Assembly (NCBI GenBank): GCA_035772735.1
Contig: JASDFA010000016.1
Location: 172,241,001 to 172,305,000 of the forward strand
Source of the DNA: Datura wrightii
Taxonomy: Eukaryota > Streptophyta > Magnoliopsida > Solanales > Solanaceae
Length of the DNA: 64,000 bases
Direction of reading: 5' to 3'
A program made the position numbers and the translations under genes. This document shows positions 20,201 through 35,200 of the stretch, one piece after another. How positions within the stretch are numbered: position 1 is the stretch's first letter; each line of letters begins with the position of its first letter. Under the pieces are notes generated by a model. That model had not been told where the DNA came from, ran no database searches, and worked only from the letters and a program-made list of their open reading frames with translations.

Positions 20201-23200
20201 CCCCCTGTCACTTTCATGGAACGCAAAGACACAAGACTAGGGAATTGCCAACACTTTCAAGAGAAGGTGACACTTTCAGGAGAAGGTGACCTATTTGCTC
20301 AAGAATGACATCTGAAGGAGTTCTTAAGCAACAAGCTAAAAACAAGTATGGCTGGCCCAAGGACAAAGCAAGCCCACTTCCCCACAACATATAGTGAATG
20401 TGATTTTTGGAGGGGCAAAAGTTAGCAAGGTAACATACTCAACAGTTAAAAAGACAAAGGTGTCCATTACACACGAAAAAAGGGCCCAAGAAGTACTGGA
20501 CAATGAAGTGCTCACCTATTACGATGGAGATACAGATGGACTCACCCTTGTCACAATGATGCTCTGGTAATATCTCTCAATATATTAGAGTTTAAAATTA
20601 AGTGTGTGTTAATTGATCTAGGTTGTTCGGCAAACATAATTCAACTCCGAGTCCTCAAGCAAATGAAGGTATTAGCCAGATTCAACATGAAAAGTGAGAT
20701 AATCCGGGAAGAAATCAGATTGCCAACCTGCATCAGAGGAATGAAGGACACCGTGTTTGAAGTAATGACAGGTGACATGGTCTACAATATTGTCATCGAA
20801 AGACCTTGGATCCATGACATAGAGGCAGCCCCATCAACCCGACAGTAAGTGTCGAAGTTTCCAACTCCAATCGGTATTAAAAAATCCGAGGAGAACAACC
20901 CGCCGCCTGAGAAATGTATGTCATTGCCATAGCCAGAACCTCGAACAAAGGAAGCGTCAATAGCAATTACAGCAACTGGTATTCCCCAATGATCCCAATT
21001 TGATGAGGTAGTTGTTGGAGGAGGATAAAGGCGAAAAAGGGATACAAGAGAGTCCTCAAGTGTGTAGATTGTTCAAGGTTCTAAAGAACACTAACGCCTC
21101 CAAATTGACAACTGAGGAATTGGAAGAAGTCATCCACTTCATCAACTTTCCTTAGAAAAAGATATACCTAGGTACGAGACTAAGTCCCAAATTCAAGCAA
21201 AAACTTATTGAATTTCTTAAAGCTAACGCCAATTGTTTTGCATGGACACACTTAGACATTCTAAGTATCCCACCGGAGGTGATAACTCAACTCAATGTTG
21301 ACCCGAGCTATCCACATGTGAAACAAAAGAAGTGGCCAATAGCCCCCCTCCATAATAAGTTCATTAAAGAAAAGGTAACGAAATTGCTGAACTATAGTCA
21401 ATTTGGGAAGTGAAATACCCAAATTGATTAGCAAACACAGTGCTGGTACTGAAGAAAATTAATAGGTTTAGAATGTGCATCGACTTTAAGGATTTAAATA
21501 AGGCTTCCCCAAAAGACTCATTTCCACTTCCACATATCGACCAGATGATCGATGGGGGGCTACTTAGTTTTCTCAACACATATTTTTAGTATAATAAAAT
21601 AAGAATGCACCTAGGGCATCTTCATTGTCTGAGGAATTCATGGAGTCTTTTTAAGAATCATCCTCTTCATCTCCAAATAAAATTTGTTCCAAGGCTCCTG
21701 TCACAGTATTAGCAGCTGCATCGGCAGCGGTGCGAGGAAGGTGAAGTTCGCCATCCTGGACCTCCTAAAGAACATCCACCCTTGTCTTCAAGGTCACTCA
21801 GTTCCACTCCAGTTCAGCCATATACTTATCAGTCTTACGCAACACTTGTAGCAAGCTTAGTTTTTCCTCGAGTCGTGCCTAGTCAGCCTCATCCCGATCG
21901 CAAAGCTTCCAAACCACTGCCTAATCAGCCTCTAGTTGAGCTACCTTTTCATGCAGGATTTCGTTCATTGAGATAAGACAGACGCATTTGTCCACCCTCG
22001 AGGAAGCTTCCCCTTGCAGTTCCGCATTGGTTCCGGCAAGTCAGACAACTGTTCCTCATGTTCCCTTTACATCACGCCAAGTCACAGGGCCATACAGGTC
22101 CTTATAATTTGAGCATCTCATTGTCAATCCAGAGTTGTGTATTTGTTGACAGAGCTCATCCGCTTCGATTTGAAGGGTACCTACTAAAGTTTTAAGGCGC
22201 TCCGCTTCACTAGATTGAGCCATGTGCATGGCTCGATCAATTTACCCTTTTCATGGCAATTGTAGCAAAAAGGTAAATTTGTAAGATGAAGCAATGTTTA
22301 ATGAAAACGCCATAGAAAAATATAAGCAATAAAACAACACTTGGCTCACCTGGAAAGGTGCTTAACTAAGTAAACAAACTCTTCAAATCATGGCCTTCTA
22401 GACTCGCCTCCTCCACGGGATCAAGCAAGCTCCAAAAAGGTTGGGTTGCTAGAAGGAGATCACCCAAGAGGTCCACTCCTGCAAGGATATCAACCACAAC
22501 CCGGCGAGGGGTAGGGTCTCAGCAACTCTCCTCCGAATTCAATAAATGCTCAGCTCCCCCTTGAGGGAATACGAAGGTCAAGACAACCTCGACCACATTT
22601 GCCAACTCCATCCTCACTCAGTCACTGGTGACCTCCAAACACAAACATCCTTAAAACGTCAGCTGAAATGTGTGCTGAGATACCATTTGAAGCTTTGAAA
22701 TTGCTTGGCCCCAGGGCAAGCCAAACTGCCAAACTCCTTGCTAGTGGTCATAAACGCTCGGAGGCTCAAAAGATGCACCTAGTCTGAAAAATGTCGTATG
22801 CCTAATGGAGGCCGCGTTCTCTCCATCTTCCTCGTCGTCATCTCCTATTGCCACCACCTCAGGCGTTATTCCCTTTCAATGGTAAGTACTTCAATGACTT
22901 CTTCCAGTAGCTCGTCCATGGCAGCCTTCCCTTTATGGAGTTCCGCTGAGAAAGTTCCTTCTTCTGCCCACTCCTCATCAGAAGGTAGTGCTGGGCAGTT
23001 GTCTGGCAAGGATGTAGAAGAGGAACGTAAAGGGGAAGACATAATGACTGCAGTTTTATTGTCAGAGAAAAGAGCAAAATTGAGTTGAAGAGGGAACTTT
23101 TGAAATAGTAGAAGTTCAAAGGACCGCGTGGGTTTAAATAGAAGAAGAGTCCTCATTGCAAGAGAATCATAAAATGAGGCCCAACTAAAGGTGGACACGT

Positions 23201-26200
23201 GGAGAATAGGATTCAATGTGAGGAGGCGCCAGTCTAATCAATGGTGTCAGAAATCTTTAAAACTCTTCCACTTGTCACCTCCGATTCCACAGGCATCCGA
23301 AAAATGGGCTATCTATAAGGGGTAAAAACTGAATTAAACATATGGGCGAATTAGGGAATGATGCATGGAAGGATAGGTCATGTTTGACACAACATCAATG
23401 GTCATCCGGTATCTTACTTACAACAATCAGAGGTAGTGATCACATTTCGCATAGAAACCGAATCCGTGACATTTGAGTCTGGTATCACGCCATCAAGCCC
23501 GCCTAGCTCCAAAAACACAAGAACAGATGTTAAGCAACAATCGGATTGGATAAGGGTGAAGCTCAACCGTTTCCGAAAGATCGCAATCCTTTCAAATTGT
23601 TACACAGTGGACCCAGATGTGAGTAAACAAAAATTTTTCTGTGGCTGAGTTCTGCGGATAATGCTCCCTAGGGCTTTATAATAAATAGTCTTCTATTTAG
23701 CCATCTTAAACCATTGAATTCTTACTCATTCACTAGTAATATATTACTCTATTTTGTTCTTAAGCTCTTACGCTTTGTTATCCATTATTCTGATTAATAT
23801 CAATAAGATCAAGCTCACCCGGTGATGTTGCCAATTACCAGCATCGAATCTCAGTCTCATTCTAATCATTTAACTCATTATTTCATTTTAATTCCATATT
23901 TGTTATTTCTTTTGTCTTTGTTCATACTGATTAAGCATGTTATAGTATAGAAACCGCATATTTTGGTCATTTCAATCAGTGTGTCATTGAGTTGCGCCTA
24001 TAAATTCAATTGTAGTACCATTTCAAGGGTAAATAGAGGTCATGTTGAATAGCAAGTAGAGAGACTAAATAAGTGCAAACAAATTTGTATCTGTTAGATG
24101 AGTAAAAGCATCTACTGATGAGAGATTAGCATTTTATACTTCAAATATACTCGAGCAAGTGCAGAGAAATCAGTGGTAAACTAGTTCTACAGCCAAAGAT
24201 ATGGAATGTGGATGCTACCTATGAGAGATTAGCATTTTATACTTCAAATATACTCGAGCAAGTGGAGAGAAATCAATGGTAAATTAGTTCTACAGCCAAA
24301 GTTATGGAATATGCAACAATATAGCTAGAAAAGATTTTATTGTCTTGCTTTACATGCTGAATGAATACACCACAGTTTCGAGCTAACATGCATTTTGCAT
24401 GACTTTGTTGCATTTTTCAGAAGCTGAGAGAAATCTTACCTTCCATATGAACATGTAAAAGGATGTTATTGCTGCTTTTCTACTGAAGTCAACTGATTTG
24501 GCTCGAGTCCAAAGTAGAAGGGCCAAAGCAGCATGACCCAGAACCTGACAAATGCAAAAATAAGTACACATGTCAGTGCAAGTCATTTGGAAGCTCAAAT
24601 GGTGCACAAAGACCAACCTATTACACAATGATCATGTGCAGTAACTCACTATTACTTCAGTAATAATATCTTGGTACCACTTTCTAATTTTCCTATCTCG
24701 GTTAACTTATTTTTGGTGAAAACTTCTAGCCTGATATCTCAGACAAAAACAGGATAAATGAACTGAGGCCACAACTTCTGGAAGCTGTAAAAGAGCTAAG
24801 AAACAAACAAGTAGGACACAACGTGGAATTAAGATACCATAAGATCCTGTAGGGAGAAATGGAAGGAAAAACAATGACAGAGGAAAGACTTGGTTTACCT
24901 TTTTTCAACTCTCCTTGATAATACAGTCCAGATTGCTTCTTCAATTTACAACCCACAACTCCAGAAAGATGAAGAACACAAATGGCAGATGCCCACTACA
25001 GGATATTGGTACAGGCGATATAGATTGGGGGAAATGATTTAATAAGAACAGAAGGGGGAATTTTGGCTTATTTTTCTGTTGGTAGGATATGGCAACAATG
25101 TCATTATTTGTCATGCATGTCCCATGTTTTGTTTTTCAAGTAAAAACATGAGGTAACAGACTTTAGCTGCTGCTGATAAATGATTTACGTGCTAAGGATG
25201 AGAGCAATTTTCCTTTTCAACCAAACTAATATTACATTCTTCCCTTGCTTTGTCTGAAAGTTAAAAAATCTAAAAGCTCAAAATTCTTGATAGCTAAATA
25301 ACAATGCAACAGATGAGCAAGAGGACTTCTAATTTGGCTATGTTTACTCTTTTATTTGGACTTCTCATGCTATATAAGCCTCAAAAGGCAGAAAAGAAAT
25401 ACCATCATGCATCCCAGAGAGGAACTCTTTAAACTATATCTAGTCATTACTGTTTCAGTGACAGCTTGTGTTTAGCAATCTGTGTACTTACATTTTTTTG
25501 TTTATTAACAATCTCTCTATGAAACAAATATAAGAGTTCAAGGTGCATTACAGTAAAACATTTGCTCCAGATGTTGGAAGATGTTGCTCCAACTACGATG
25601 GCAACAAGATAAGCCATTTCAAGTAGTGCAATACAAATCCAAAAGACCTGCCAAAAATGTAACAAGTATAGTTAAGTATAAAAGACGATAGAATAGAGTA
25701 AGCAAATGCCTCAAGTCCTTAGTCAGATTTTTGATACTTACCCTCTCTTGACCCAAGCGAACAGTAAAAGATTGAATTCCAAAGATCTTGTCACCAACAA
25801 TATCAGGTATGTCCTACAGTATCACGTGAAAATTGAATATGACTTTCTGAAGCTTGAATTTATTGAATATATCTATAAATGATCACATTCAGGTTATGAG
25901 GTTAGAGAGAAATTTAGTTTTCTAAACTTTTTAATGGTTTTTATATTGTTGCCTTACTTTGACTTTTAGTTAGAAATCAAATATTTAGTTTTCCATTTAT
26001 GATCTCTTTTGAGTAACACGACATTATTCCAGCATCATGAGAGGAATCAGTTCTTTAGTGATGGCAGCAGCTCTCATTGGGCAAAAGAAAGGTTCAAGAA
26101 AGAACCAGAAAGTATCGTTGCTGTGTTCTAGCCACTTTTCAAGTGTTACATAGCGATGACTAATAACTTGTCATCATGTCTAAATTTGTAATAGCAATGA

Positions 26201-29200
26201 AATACAGATCGCCTTTAAATAACCACTCCCATAATTTAATTAATTTCAACTTTCAACCCATTAACCCAACACAAGGATATCCTTTTGTTGAGATTCTGCC
26301 AGTTTTAAATTGTAACTTGAGCCTTACCCCCCCCCCCCCCCCAAAAAAAAATATATATATATATATTCATAACATGAGCTCAGATTACTTTTCTGGAGGG
26401 GGTAGATTCTCAATTCAATTTTGTCCACATACATAAGTTGGTAGAGATTATAGGTTCACAGTGCTGTGCTGAAGCTGCATCTCCAAAAACTATGATATCA
26501 AGTCGAGTTATCAAACTCCCGAATTTGAAAGGTATTGGGAGTTGCTTATTCTTGTATTTAGCAGTTCTCTTCTTCCCTTTTTCTTTAATTATGTCGCTTG
26601 AGATGGTTTGATCATATTCCACATCGACCTCAGATGCACCAGTTCATAGGTGTGAAACTAGAGTGAGAGAAGGTGTTAAAAGATGACGAGGTAGACCTAA
26701 AATCACATGGAAGGAAGTTGTCTCAAAAGACCTACAATTTTTAAGAACCAATGTTGACTTAGCTAAAGATATGGCACAACGGGAAAAAACGACCCACAAA
26801 GATAATATTTACTAGTTGGGAAGAGGTTTTAGCCTTGTTGGTACGTATTTTATTTTACAACCTATTGCTTTTGTATTAGTATTTTGACCTCATCATAGAT
26901 TTATATGCCAATAAACATATACAGAACTTTTATTATTATTAGTTTATTTTTCACGTTTATTTTCACTTGATATGATGATGATATGAGTTGAGCCCTAAAT
27001 GCAAAAACATGGTCAGTACGGATTCATGTAACCAACCCCAACTTGTTTGGAATAGAGGCATAGTTATTGTTGTTGTTGTTTCATATGATAAACAGCTCGT
27101 CCCTAAAACCCCTCCTCCTACTCGAGAGGGGAAAATAGTGCTTTCAAAATTTTCTCCTTGACCCGAACCCCAACATTATGATTGGAGGTGGAGGGTCATT
27201 ATCACTAGTTTATCCCACCCTCATCTCATATGTAAAACGGTTATTATGCATAGAACTCCAAATGACCAATTAAGCTCTATAATCAAACGATAGGTCCCCT
27301 ATCTGAATAGTCTATGTTCATTCGCTCTAATAATTCAGTTCATTCCAATACCAAATACTTTTTCGTTAAAGGAAAATTATGGATTCTCCTAAATTAGAGG
27401 TTCTCTAATCTCAAAGTTATCCTTACCCAGACAAAATTCTAAACTAGTATCAGAAAACCTCCTGAAAAATACCTAACCTAATGCTAGCATAAACAGCAAC
27501 TAACCTGATCAGTAACTGGCATTCATCAAAATGGATGGATGTAAGATTGCAAACAATTGTTACTTGTTGAAGTTCATCTAATTTTCCAGCTATGTCTTTC
27601 AATTAGTTAATGGTGTCACCTTCACTTTCTTAAGATTAGTGGATAGATGTCAACCACTAAACCCTTGTATCACAAAATGTGATACAATACTCTCTTTTCT
27701 GAAGTATCTGTTTTAATACTACAGTGGATTTGATTTCTCATTTGCATCGAGATATCTTCATGCTAGGGAGGCTAACTATGTTGTTTGAATTTAAGATGGG
27801 TTAACATATCTAACAGTTCTACCAGACTCTTGAAAAACAAAGGCCCCTCTAAAACAAACCTTTTACATGGTCCGTGCTACATAGTTGGATATACACTGCC
27901 TAGAGACTATGACAGAGAAATAAATTCTCCGACTAGTCTTTTATGTGAAAGTAAAGTAATAAACCCGACTCACATTTGTTTCTTCTAATCAAACACCACC
28001 TAGTCCTCCATAGTGGTAATTTCCTCTTATGGCTTTTCAAAATAAGTCTTTTTTCTCATAAAGATTAAAACAAAAAAGATCTTTTATGTAATCAGGTTTA
28101 GAGAGCAGGTATTTACCTTGAATAATGCTATAACAACTGAGAAAAAACTCATAAATGCTGTTGCAAATATCAAAGGTCTTGAAAGGACAGCTGGTCTTCT
28201 CAAAACATACGTCTGAAAATTGAAATACTTTTATCAGGAAATGAGAGGAGCAACAGAAATAAAGGCGGTGATCCAGGTAATCTACGACTCCACACATATT
28301 TGATCTCATTTTTAGTCAACAGGGATATATATATTTACAACAGACAAACAAATATGTGTTTGTTAACCTTGAACAGTTTTAAATGCAATGATTAGGAACA
28401 ACGCACACAAGGAAATAGATACTAGTTTTCGAACATGACCTGGCAAATCACTTCTTTTTTTCTTCCAGCCCCCCACCCACCCCACCCACCCATTTTATTA
28501 TTTTTATTTTTTTATAAATGAAGTTTAAAAATCACATAACAGATACAAGGATTTTGGTTCTTACTGATACATCATACTTGTTCTGACATCCATACTATTT
28601 GAATTTAACGTCTTCATATGGCACAGTAAATATTTTATTCTTTGTGGAAAACAGAAAGATAAGCATAAATTGTAGAAATAGCAAAGACCTGAATATGCAA
28701 ATAAAAAGCTATCTGAACTATCACCGCCCGTACAGCAAAGATGCACAATGCAGCGACCACAGCGAATCTCTTCCATCTCATAAGTGGTAGCTGAAAATGA
28801 AGAAGCATTTTGAAAAGCAACAATTAGAAACCTTCCCTGTGATATCATCAGTTCTATCAAAAGCGAAAAACGCAAAAAAAAACTCTAAATTCCATTAGGG
28901 CTTTAAGCGCAAATCGCAAATAAAGCAGGAGTTTTATTGAAAACAAGTGCAAACAGAGAAAACAAATACAAATATATCTGTTTAGTTCAAGACTTATAAT
29001 TATAAGTATTAATAAAAATATATGGACAAAGAACTTGAAAAAAAATTAATGATAAAGTGAAATATCAATTGTTTAGTGTCGCCTCTTCAGGAGACACTCA
29101 TTGAGAAGGAAAAGTAATAGAGCCTTGATGACGACACAAAATTGCACATTAAGCGAGGCAAAGCGCTCACCAAGTTTTGAGCCTCATTTTAGAGCTTAAG

Positions 29201-32200
29201 TGTGCTTGACTACACTGAATATCATAAACACTTTACTGATCTTACAGCCAGCCATGGCATTTTAGTGAAATTATTCAAGTTAGAAAACTCTCTGGATAGC
29301 ATCTAGTTCCCACCCTCTCCCAAGGTTCCTGTCCGACATATCACATTTATTCCTACCACTTACCGTCATTCATTCTTGAAAGCAATAATAATTACATGTG
29401 AAGATGAATTTTCACTGGAACACAACGAAAATTGCAGTAATCTGGTTTCCAGTCGGTCAGAAAACATAGTTACTTATGGCAATATCTGTTCTTCCTTTTT
29501 ATTGCTTCCTCCATTTTATCAAATTGTAACCATTCAGCCACAACTAATAAAACAAGGGACAGAAAGCATGGAACTGATAAGATAATAGATATCACAACTA
29601 TAAGGGAGACAATTGATTTGCAGGAGGAATTATCTAACACTCTTTTGAAGGTAAAATGGATGTAGAACCATAGAAGAATCTATGATAATTCTCTATAAAA
29701 TTGTTGCATGAGAAATCAAGATGCAGCTTTTACTCCCTTCATCCAAAATTACGTAATCCATGTTGAGATGTCCCAAATGGTTTGACACCACTCACTTCTT
29801 TAACTTCTTCACAATTTTTAAGATTACTTAAACTATTCAAATTTTAAATTTTAACGTGATGTCTTCTATATCAGACCAACTTTTCAACCACTACTTTTAT
29901 AGTTACTTCCACCACTACCAAGTACTAATATAATGGACAAGACAAAGTAATGTTTAAAATCTGTGTCCAGTCAAGTACTGTTATATAAAATGGGACAAAG
30001 GGAGTATTAAGCTGGAGATATTCTTTCAACTGGTAAAGACGGAATCTGGAAAAAAAATTAAGAAAAAAGATAAGAGATGCCTGATGACCCAGTCACTTAT
30101 TTGTATCATCAAATGAGTTCATAAACATTGGTAATGAATGTGAAAATAAGAAACACATGACACATCACATGTTCAGTTTCAGGAAGCAAACTAGAGAGAG
30201 AACACAACTCTCTGATTAAGGAAGTAATACAAACAAGATAATGCAGATGCACCATATCCTACATAATGAGGGGCCAAACATAGTTATCATTTTCTTAGAT
30301 AGGGAACATAGTTAGTTGATCATTTTCTGAACGCTTAAAAGAACGCAACAAGTTATCTGGGTTCAAATTTATCTGCTGAAGAATCATTAACAGTTAAAGA
30401 ACTTTATCAGTTATACAAGTCTGACTTTGAGGAACAAATTACTACTACAACATGAAACTTCAAGGGCAATCAAATTGACCCTTCAAAAATGTCAAAGGAA
30501 GATGAGTCAACCACATAAAGGACTATACCAGTTCACCTTGCAAAAACTCTAAGAGACTAAGAACAAGTAGAATTTGATTTTACCATTGATGCCATAACCC
30601 CAGATTTACCTCTTGTAGGAACACAAGCTCGTAAAATCATTAGAAGCTAATCAAATTCAAAGGGGAGAACCATTAATCATCAGTTCAGTGGGTCAATAAG
30701 ATAATAAATGAATTATGATAGGAAGTAGGAAAGGTACTGTAATACAGGATAGCGGCTGTGCAGAAAAAGAGGTCAACAAGACCCATTACTCCTGCAGTGT
30801 TATTTGTCCCCCATTTACGATAGAACCATAGAGTATATGGTGTTAGGGAAACCCAGTCTCTGCATATTATGTATAGATAAATTCAATCATGTATTTTGCA
30901 ACCAGATGCCAACCATGAACTGAGGCATAATTAATCTTTTGCCACTGCGCAAACGTACTTTCAACGTCAAGATCAGATATTCCAGTGCCTTCTATCTGAC
31001 ACGAAATGGCTGAACGTTTTATAATTATGATCACAAGATCTTTTCGATTCTTAACTTGCTAAAATAAGGTCAAGGAAAAAGACAAAAGATCCTTTTAGAA
31101 AACAAAAAGAATTTATGATGTCAAGCTACTCTGTAAAGAACAGCAGTGTTTATTCTATTGAGAGAATAAATAAACTCTTAACTTTGGTAACCAATAATTA
31201 GTGACGAAAATGAGATCAACTCACATTTACTGAATAGGCAGTTCCCAGTACAAAACTGATGAAAAGAGCCCAAAACAAAGGCCAGGAACCAACGATCCGT
31301 CCAAGCCAAAAACTCTGAAAGGAGAAGAGGAGTTATTTATGTAGTCAGGAACTGAGTACATGAATATCTACGGGCGGAAGTTTAATACTTTTGAAATGGA
31401 AATTGGAAGTTCACATGCTATGCCATGATTCAATTAACATCTGATGAATGTAGAGCAGTAACAGAACATCAGTCGGTGAAGTATAATTAACCAAGTCGCA
31501 AGAATTGAGCAACCAATATTTTGGTCTCAGTGACTAAGGATGCTACTGAGTCTTCTAGTGCGGACTGTGGATACTTGAATGAGCTTGAAGCTTCATATTT
31601 AGAACCCTTCTCCTTCAGACTCACAAACTATATCACTTACATTTAAAATTTTGTAACAGAAAAAGAGGAGCACGAGATGAGAATAGAAACCCTAATTTAT
31701 TTTTTGGATAATCGGAAAATCCCTGAGGGAAATAGCAACCCCAAGTTTGAAAGTGCTAATAAAGGGTGGAAATGAGGTTTATCAACAGAGTACTCTTCTC
31801 AGAACCTTTGTATTGCTGCTTTTAAGTAATCTAAACAGTAAACCACAAATATATGCTCTCCCCAGCAGCTAAAAGTATAACCAACAGAACGGAACCTGAA
31901 GCTTGTGTGCCCAACAAACTCTTAAGCATTATGTCAGGCAGGATATTTAAAGTCAGACTCGACGATAAAAGAAAATCCTGTACCCAGTCCCCAATGATTC
32001 TGAGGGACAGAAGGGATTACAATATTCACTAACCCCTACATCCTCTCTACCTTCTAACTCCATGAAGATAAGGCTGGGGAATCCTGAAGATAAATGGTTA
32101 CCAAATATATGAACAACAGCAATATAAGAGCCAGAATGCATTCGCAGCATTTAGTGCTTAACGGAAGATTTTTTATATTACCAAAATGGCAAAAGATGAC

Positions 32201-35200
32201 ACGATAATCACTCCAGTTTGCAGAGAGTACTCCCCTGATGCCAATGGAAGATATGGTTTATTTACCTGAAAAGAAACATCTCAAAACTTCACATGCCGAA
32301 ATAGGAAAAACTGCTGAAAAGTATATTTTTCAACAAAGCAAGAAAAACTAAATATACTCCCAAGAACTTTTCCTTTGAGAGAAGAACATTAATGCAATAG
32401 TTCCCTTTCCCAGATAGGATCAGGAAAAATTTTCTAGTACATCAGGATTACAATGAATTGGTTAATTCCCTAATGATTAAGGGGAGAATTGCTGTAGGGC
32501 TTTTATCAGATAATTTAAACCAACTTATTTTACAATATTAATGATTTATGATGGATATAGTAGGAGTTACCAATTATCAAAAAAAATGATGGATATAATA
32601 GGAGAGGCAATTTTGAGATACAAGTGATAGATGGGAAGACACCTTCGTCGTCTAATAAGTTACCTCACCACCCAATTTCGTCTTAAATCTGCAACCTGGG
32701 TATTAGAGGCTGCTGGGGAACATGAAAGAGGATTTGCTTACCCCTGGCGCAAGAAGCAAACAATCAAAAGACCAAAACTAGCCCCATTCCACCCCCACTA
32801 GAGGTCAATGGCTACAGTATAAAGTAGATAATCCTTCAGCTTCAGTTGCATAAAATTATAGACTTATTGACTACTGAGTGTTAGCAGTGTATATGTACTG
32901 GTTGACAAGCTAGATACTCAAATATCTTCCTAAACATTGAGTAAAAGAGATGTACTCAGTGAGTTCTAAATTGCTTCTAATGTATCCCGGAGCTCCCAAA
33001 GATGAATCCGGGATTTACAATTAGCGGTATAGAGCCCTAAGAAGACCGTCCTCAAGATCCCAATCTAAAAAGATGCAAGCCAAGTTTGTTGGGCTTCAAT
33101 GAAATATCAAAGAGATGCTTATCATGGAAGAAGAACTCAAGAATTATGGCGAGGAGCGAATTAAGTGCTATAGATATTCCATGGTCAAAGTTCACGAGGA
33201 GGAAGATTGGGGCCCACATGGAGTCCCAAAAGAGCTGAAAATCAAGCCCTAATGGGGCTGCATTGCATGGCCAAATAGGGTTGTTTTACGTATCCAAATG
33301 GGTGTGGGTTTTGGTTCAAAAATTGACACTTCTTTCCTTATTTCTTCAGGTAGTTTTGGGAAGAAACGTGACATTAATTTTACACACTTTTCTAATTTAA
33401 TGTTTCCTAGTTTAAAATTTATTAGTTAGGTTTTACTATTTATTATTTTCATAAAAGTAGAACTTGTATTCCATGGTGTTTGGGAGAAGGCTGCACGACT
33501 TTTATAGGGGTGGATTTTGTTCTTTCTCACACAACATTATTGATATTATTGAGACTTCTTTCTCTTTTACACTTTTGTGTGTTGGTTATTTGAGATTTAT
33601 CTTAAGAACAATATTTCTAAGAGGCAAGATTAATCATTTTGCTTGATATTTATGGTTCTTACTCGATTAATTGAAGAAGGTAATCATTCTTATGCTAATT
33701 ATTGTCCATAATTATTCAATTAGGGGTCTAGATCACTTTTCATCTAAGTTCTTGAATTGAATCTGCTAGTAAACATGATTACCCCTAATTCGCTAGTTAG
33801 GTCTACTACAATCAATTAGATTTATTAGTAATTACTTTTGAGATTTGAGGTTTACTTTTCGAATTTCGCCTATCTTTAATTGCCTGTCTTTAATCTTCAT
33901 ATTTTCTCTGCCACATTATTTTCTTATTTTTCTGAAATACCGATTCTTATCAAATGATATCAGAGCAGTTCTATCAAGGTTCCTTGACAAAGCAAGAAAA
34001 AAGGAAATTATTCTTTGTAGCAGCTGAAATGGCAAGCTACATAGCCAAAAAAAATCAGTTGCTTGAGAATTAAGTATTTTCAGAAACTCCAGATTTGTTG
34101 TGTTTCTTGGTTTCTAACATAAAAAAGGAAATACCTAGAAGAGGAGAAAAAAATTTTAAAAAGTTGTTACACAGATTGGTCTTCTTCCTGTCTCACCAAG
34201 CCCAACCTGTCTGGGAGTTGGTTAAAAAAAATTCTTTCCATATCTTCCTTATATAAAAACTAGTAGGGTTTATAAATAAATTCTATAGGAACCACCCAAA
34301 GTTAGGTAGTTGAATGGAAAAAGGAAAGAGATGATGAGATCCATTTAGAGGGAAAAAGCCTGATTGAGATATATTTTTTTCTTCTTGTGATGTCTCTAAC
34401 ATGTAAAGAAACTGAGGTTAGGACTCAAAACAAAAATAGCTTAGCTGAGATGCCCAGAATGATTAACGATCTACTTGATGCGATGGATGTCACCCTAGCA
34501 GGTTTAGGGAGATCAAATCCGATGAACATGGCCAATGTGCGGAGAATCCATCGAAAGTCGATACCTCAAGTTAAGAGACAAGTTGTTCGAACTCCTCGAG
34601 TCCAACAAGGTGAGGATCAATTTGGGGATGTTGAGGACGAATTTGAGGAAGCTCACCAAAGGAGATACGAGAGGAGGGCACCGCAACTAAGGCTGAGGAT
34701 GACAATCTTAGTAGCATCAAGATGAAGATTTCTACTTTCAAGAGGACAAGAGATCTAGACTTGTAGCTTGATTGGGAGATGAAGGCGGACACCATCTTTG
34801 ATTGTCTCAACTATTTTGAAGGTAAGAGGGTTAAACTTGTTGTGGTTGAGTTTTCTCATTATGTTGCTAGTTGGTGGAAAAAATTTTAGCAGAGACAGAC
34901 TAGACAATAGAGAAATGATCATTGCGACATGGGACAAGATGAGGAGGATTATGAGGAAGTGCTTGGTATCATCACACTTCCAAAGATACTGCAACAATGC
35001 CTTCAACCTCTTAGGCAAGGGATTTATGTTTGTAGATCATTATTTTAAAGCTATGAATATGACTATGATTCAAGAAAATTGTAATGAGGTAGAGAAGGCC
35101 ACTATGACTAGATTTCTTAATGATTTAAGCAAAGATATGACAATAGGGAGGTCTCGGAATTGATTTTTAACAAAATTTTGCTGGGAAAATGGCTTTGGAG

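Larger units (their letters stand above)
18066..24035 (+). mobile_element. Old full-length Ty3/gypsy element in VTE2-1 last intron
   Basis: 5' LTR 18066-18760 and 3' LTR 23314-24035, with target duplication GAGGT at 18061-18065 and 24036-24040. The LTRs differ at roughly a fifth to a quarter of positions in the stretch I compared, so the insertion is old. Between them lie gag, retropepsin and a truncated RT on the plus strand, and an antisense coding remnant before the 3' LTR. I see no RNase H or integrase. It is oriented opposite to VTE2-1. Confidence 0.88.
17297..24439 (-). other. VTE2-1 last intron (7.1 kb) with an inserted gypsy element
   Basis: Donor GTAAGA after exon 11, acceptor ...GGCAG before exon 12. 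It contains unassigned AT-rich DNA (17300-18060), an LTR retrotransposon (18066-24035) and a tandem duplication (24118-24313). At 17387-17770 a 127-codon minus-strand frame and two shorter plus-strand frames overlap. None is recognisable, and the overlap argues against coding. Confidence 0.85.
25814..28116 (-). other. VTE2-1 intron between exons 8 and 9
   Basis: 2,303 bp. It holds a C-run with adjacent A and AT runs (26327-26366) and the 3' end of an RTE-type LINE (about 26580-27082). The rest is AT-rich without recognised content. Confidence 0.85.

Noticed and set aside
26176..26436. 86-codon ORF across the poly-C and (AT)n run
   Set aside because: Created by the homopolymer (Pro and Lys runs); not coding.
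28900..29215. Possible SINE or hAT-like repeat
   Set aside because: GCG/CTC-rich text looks like a known dispersed repeat, but I found no tRNA-type boxes, terminal repeats or target duplication.
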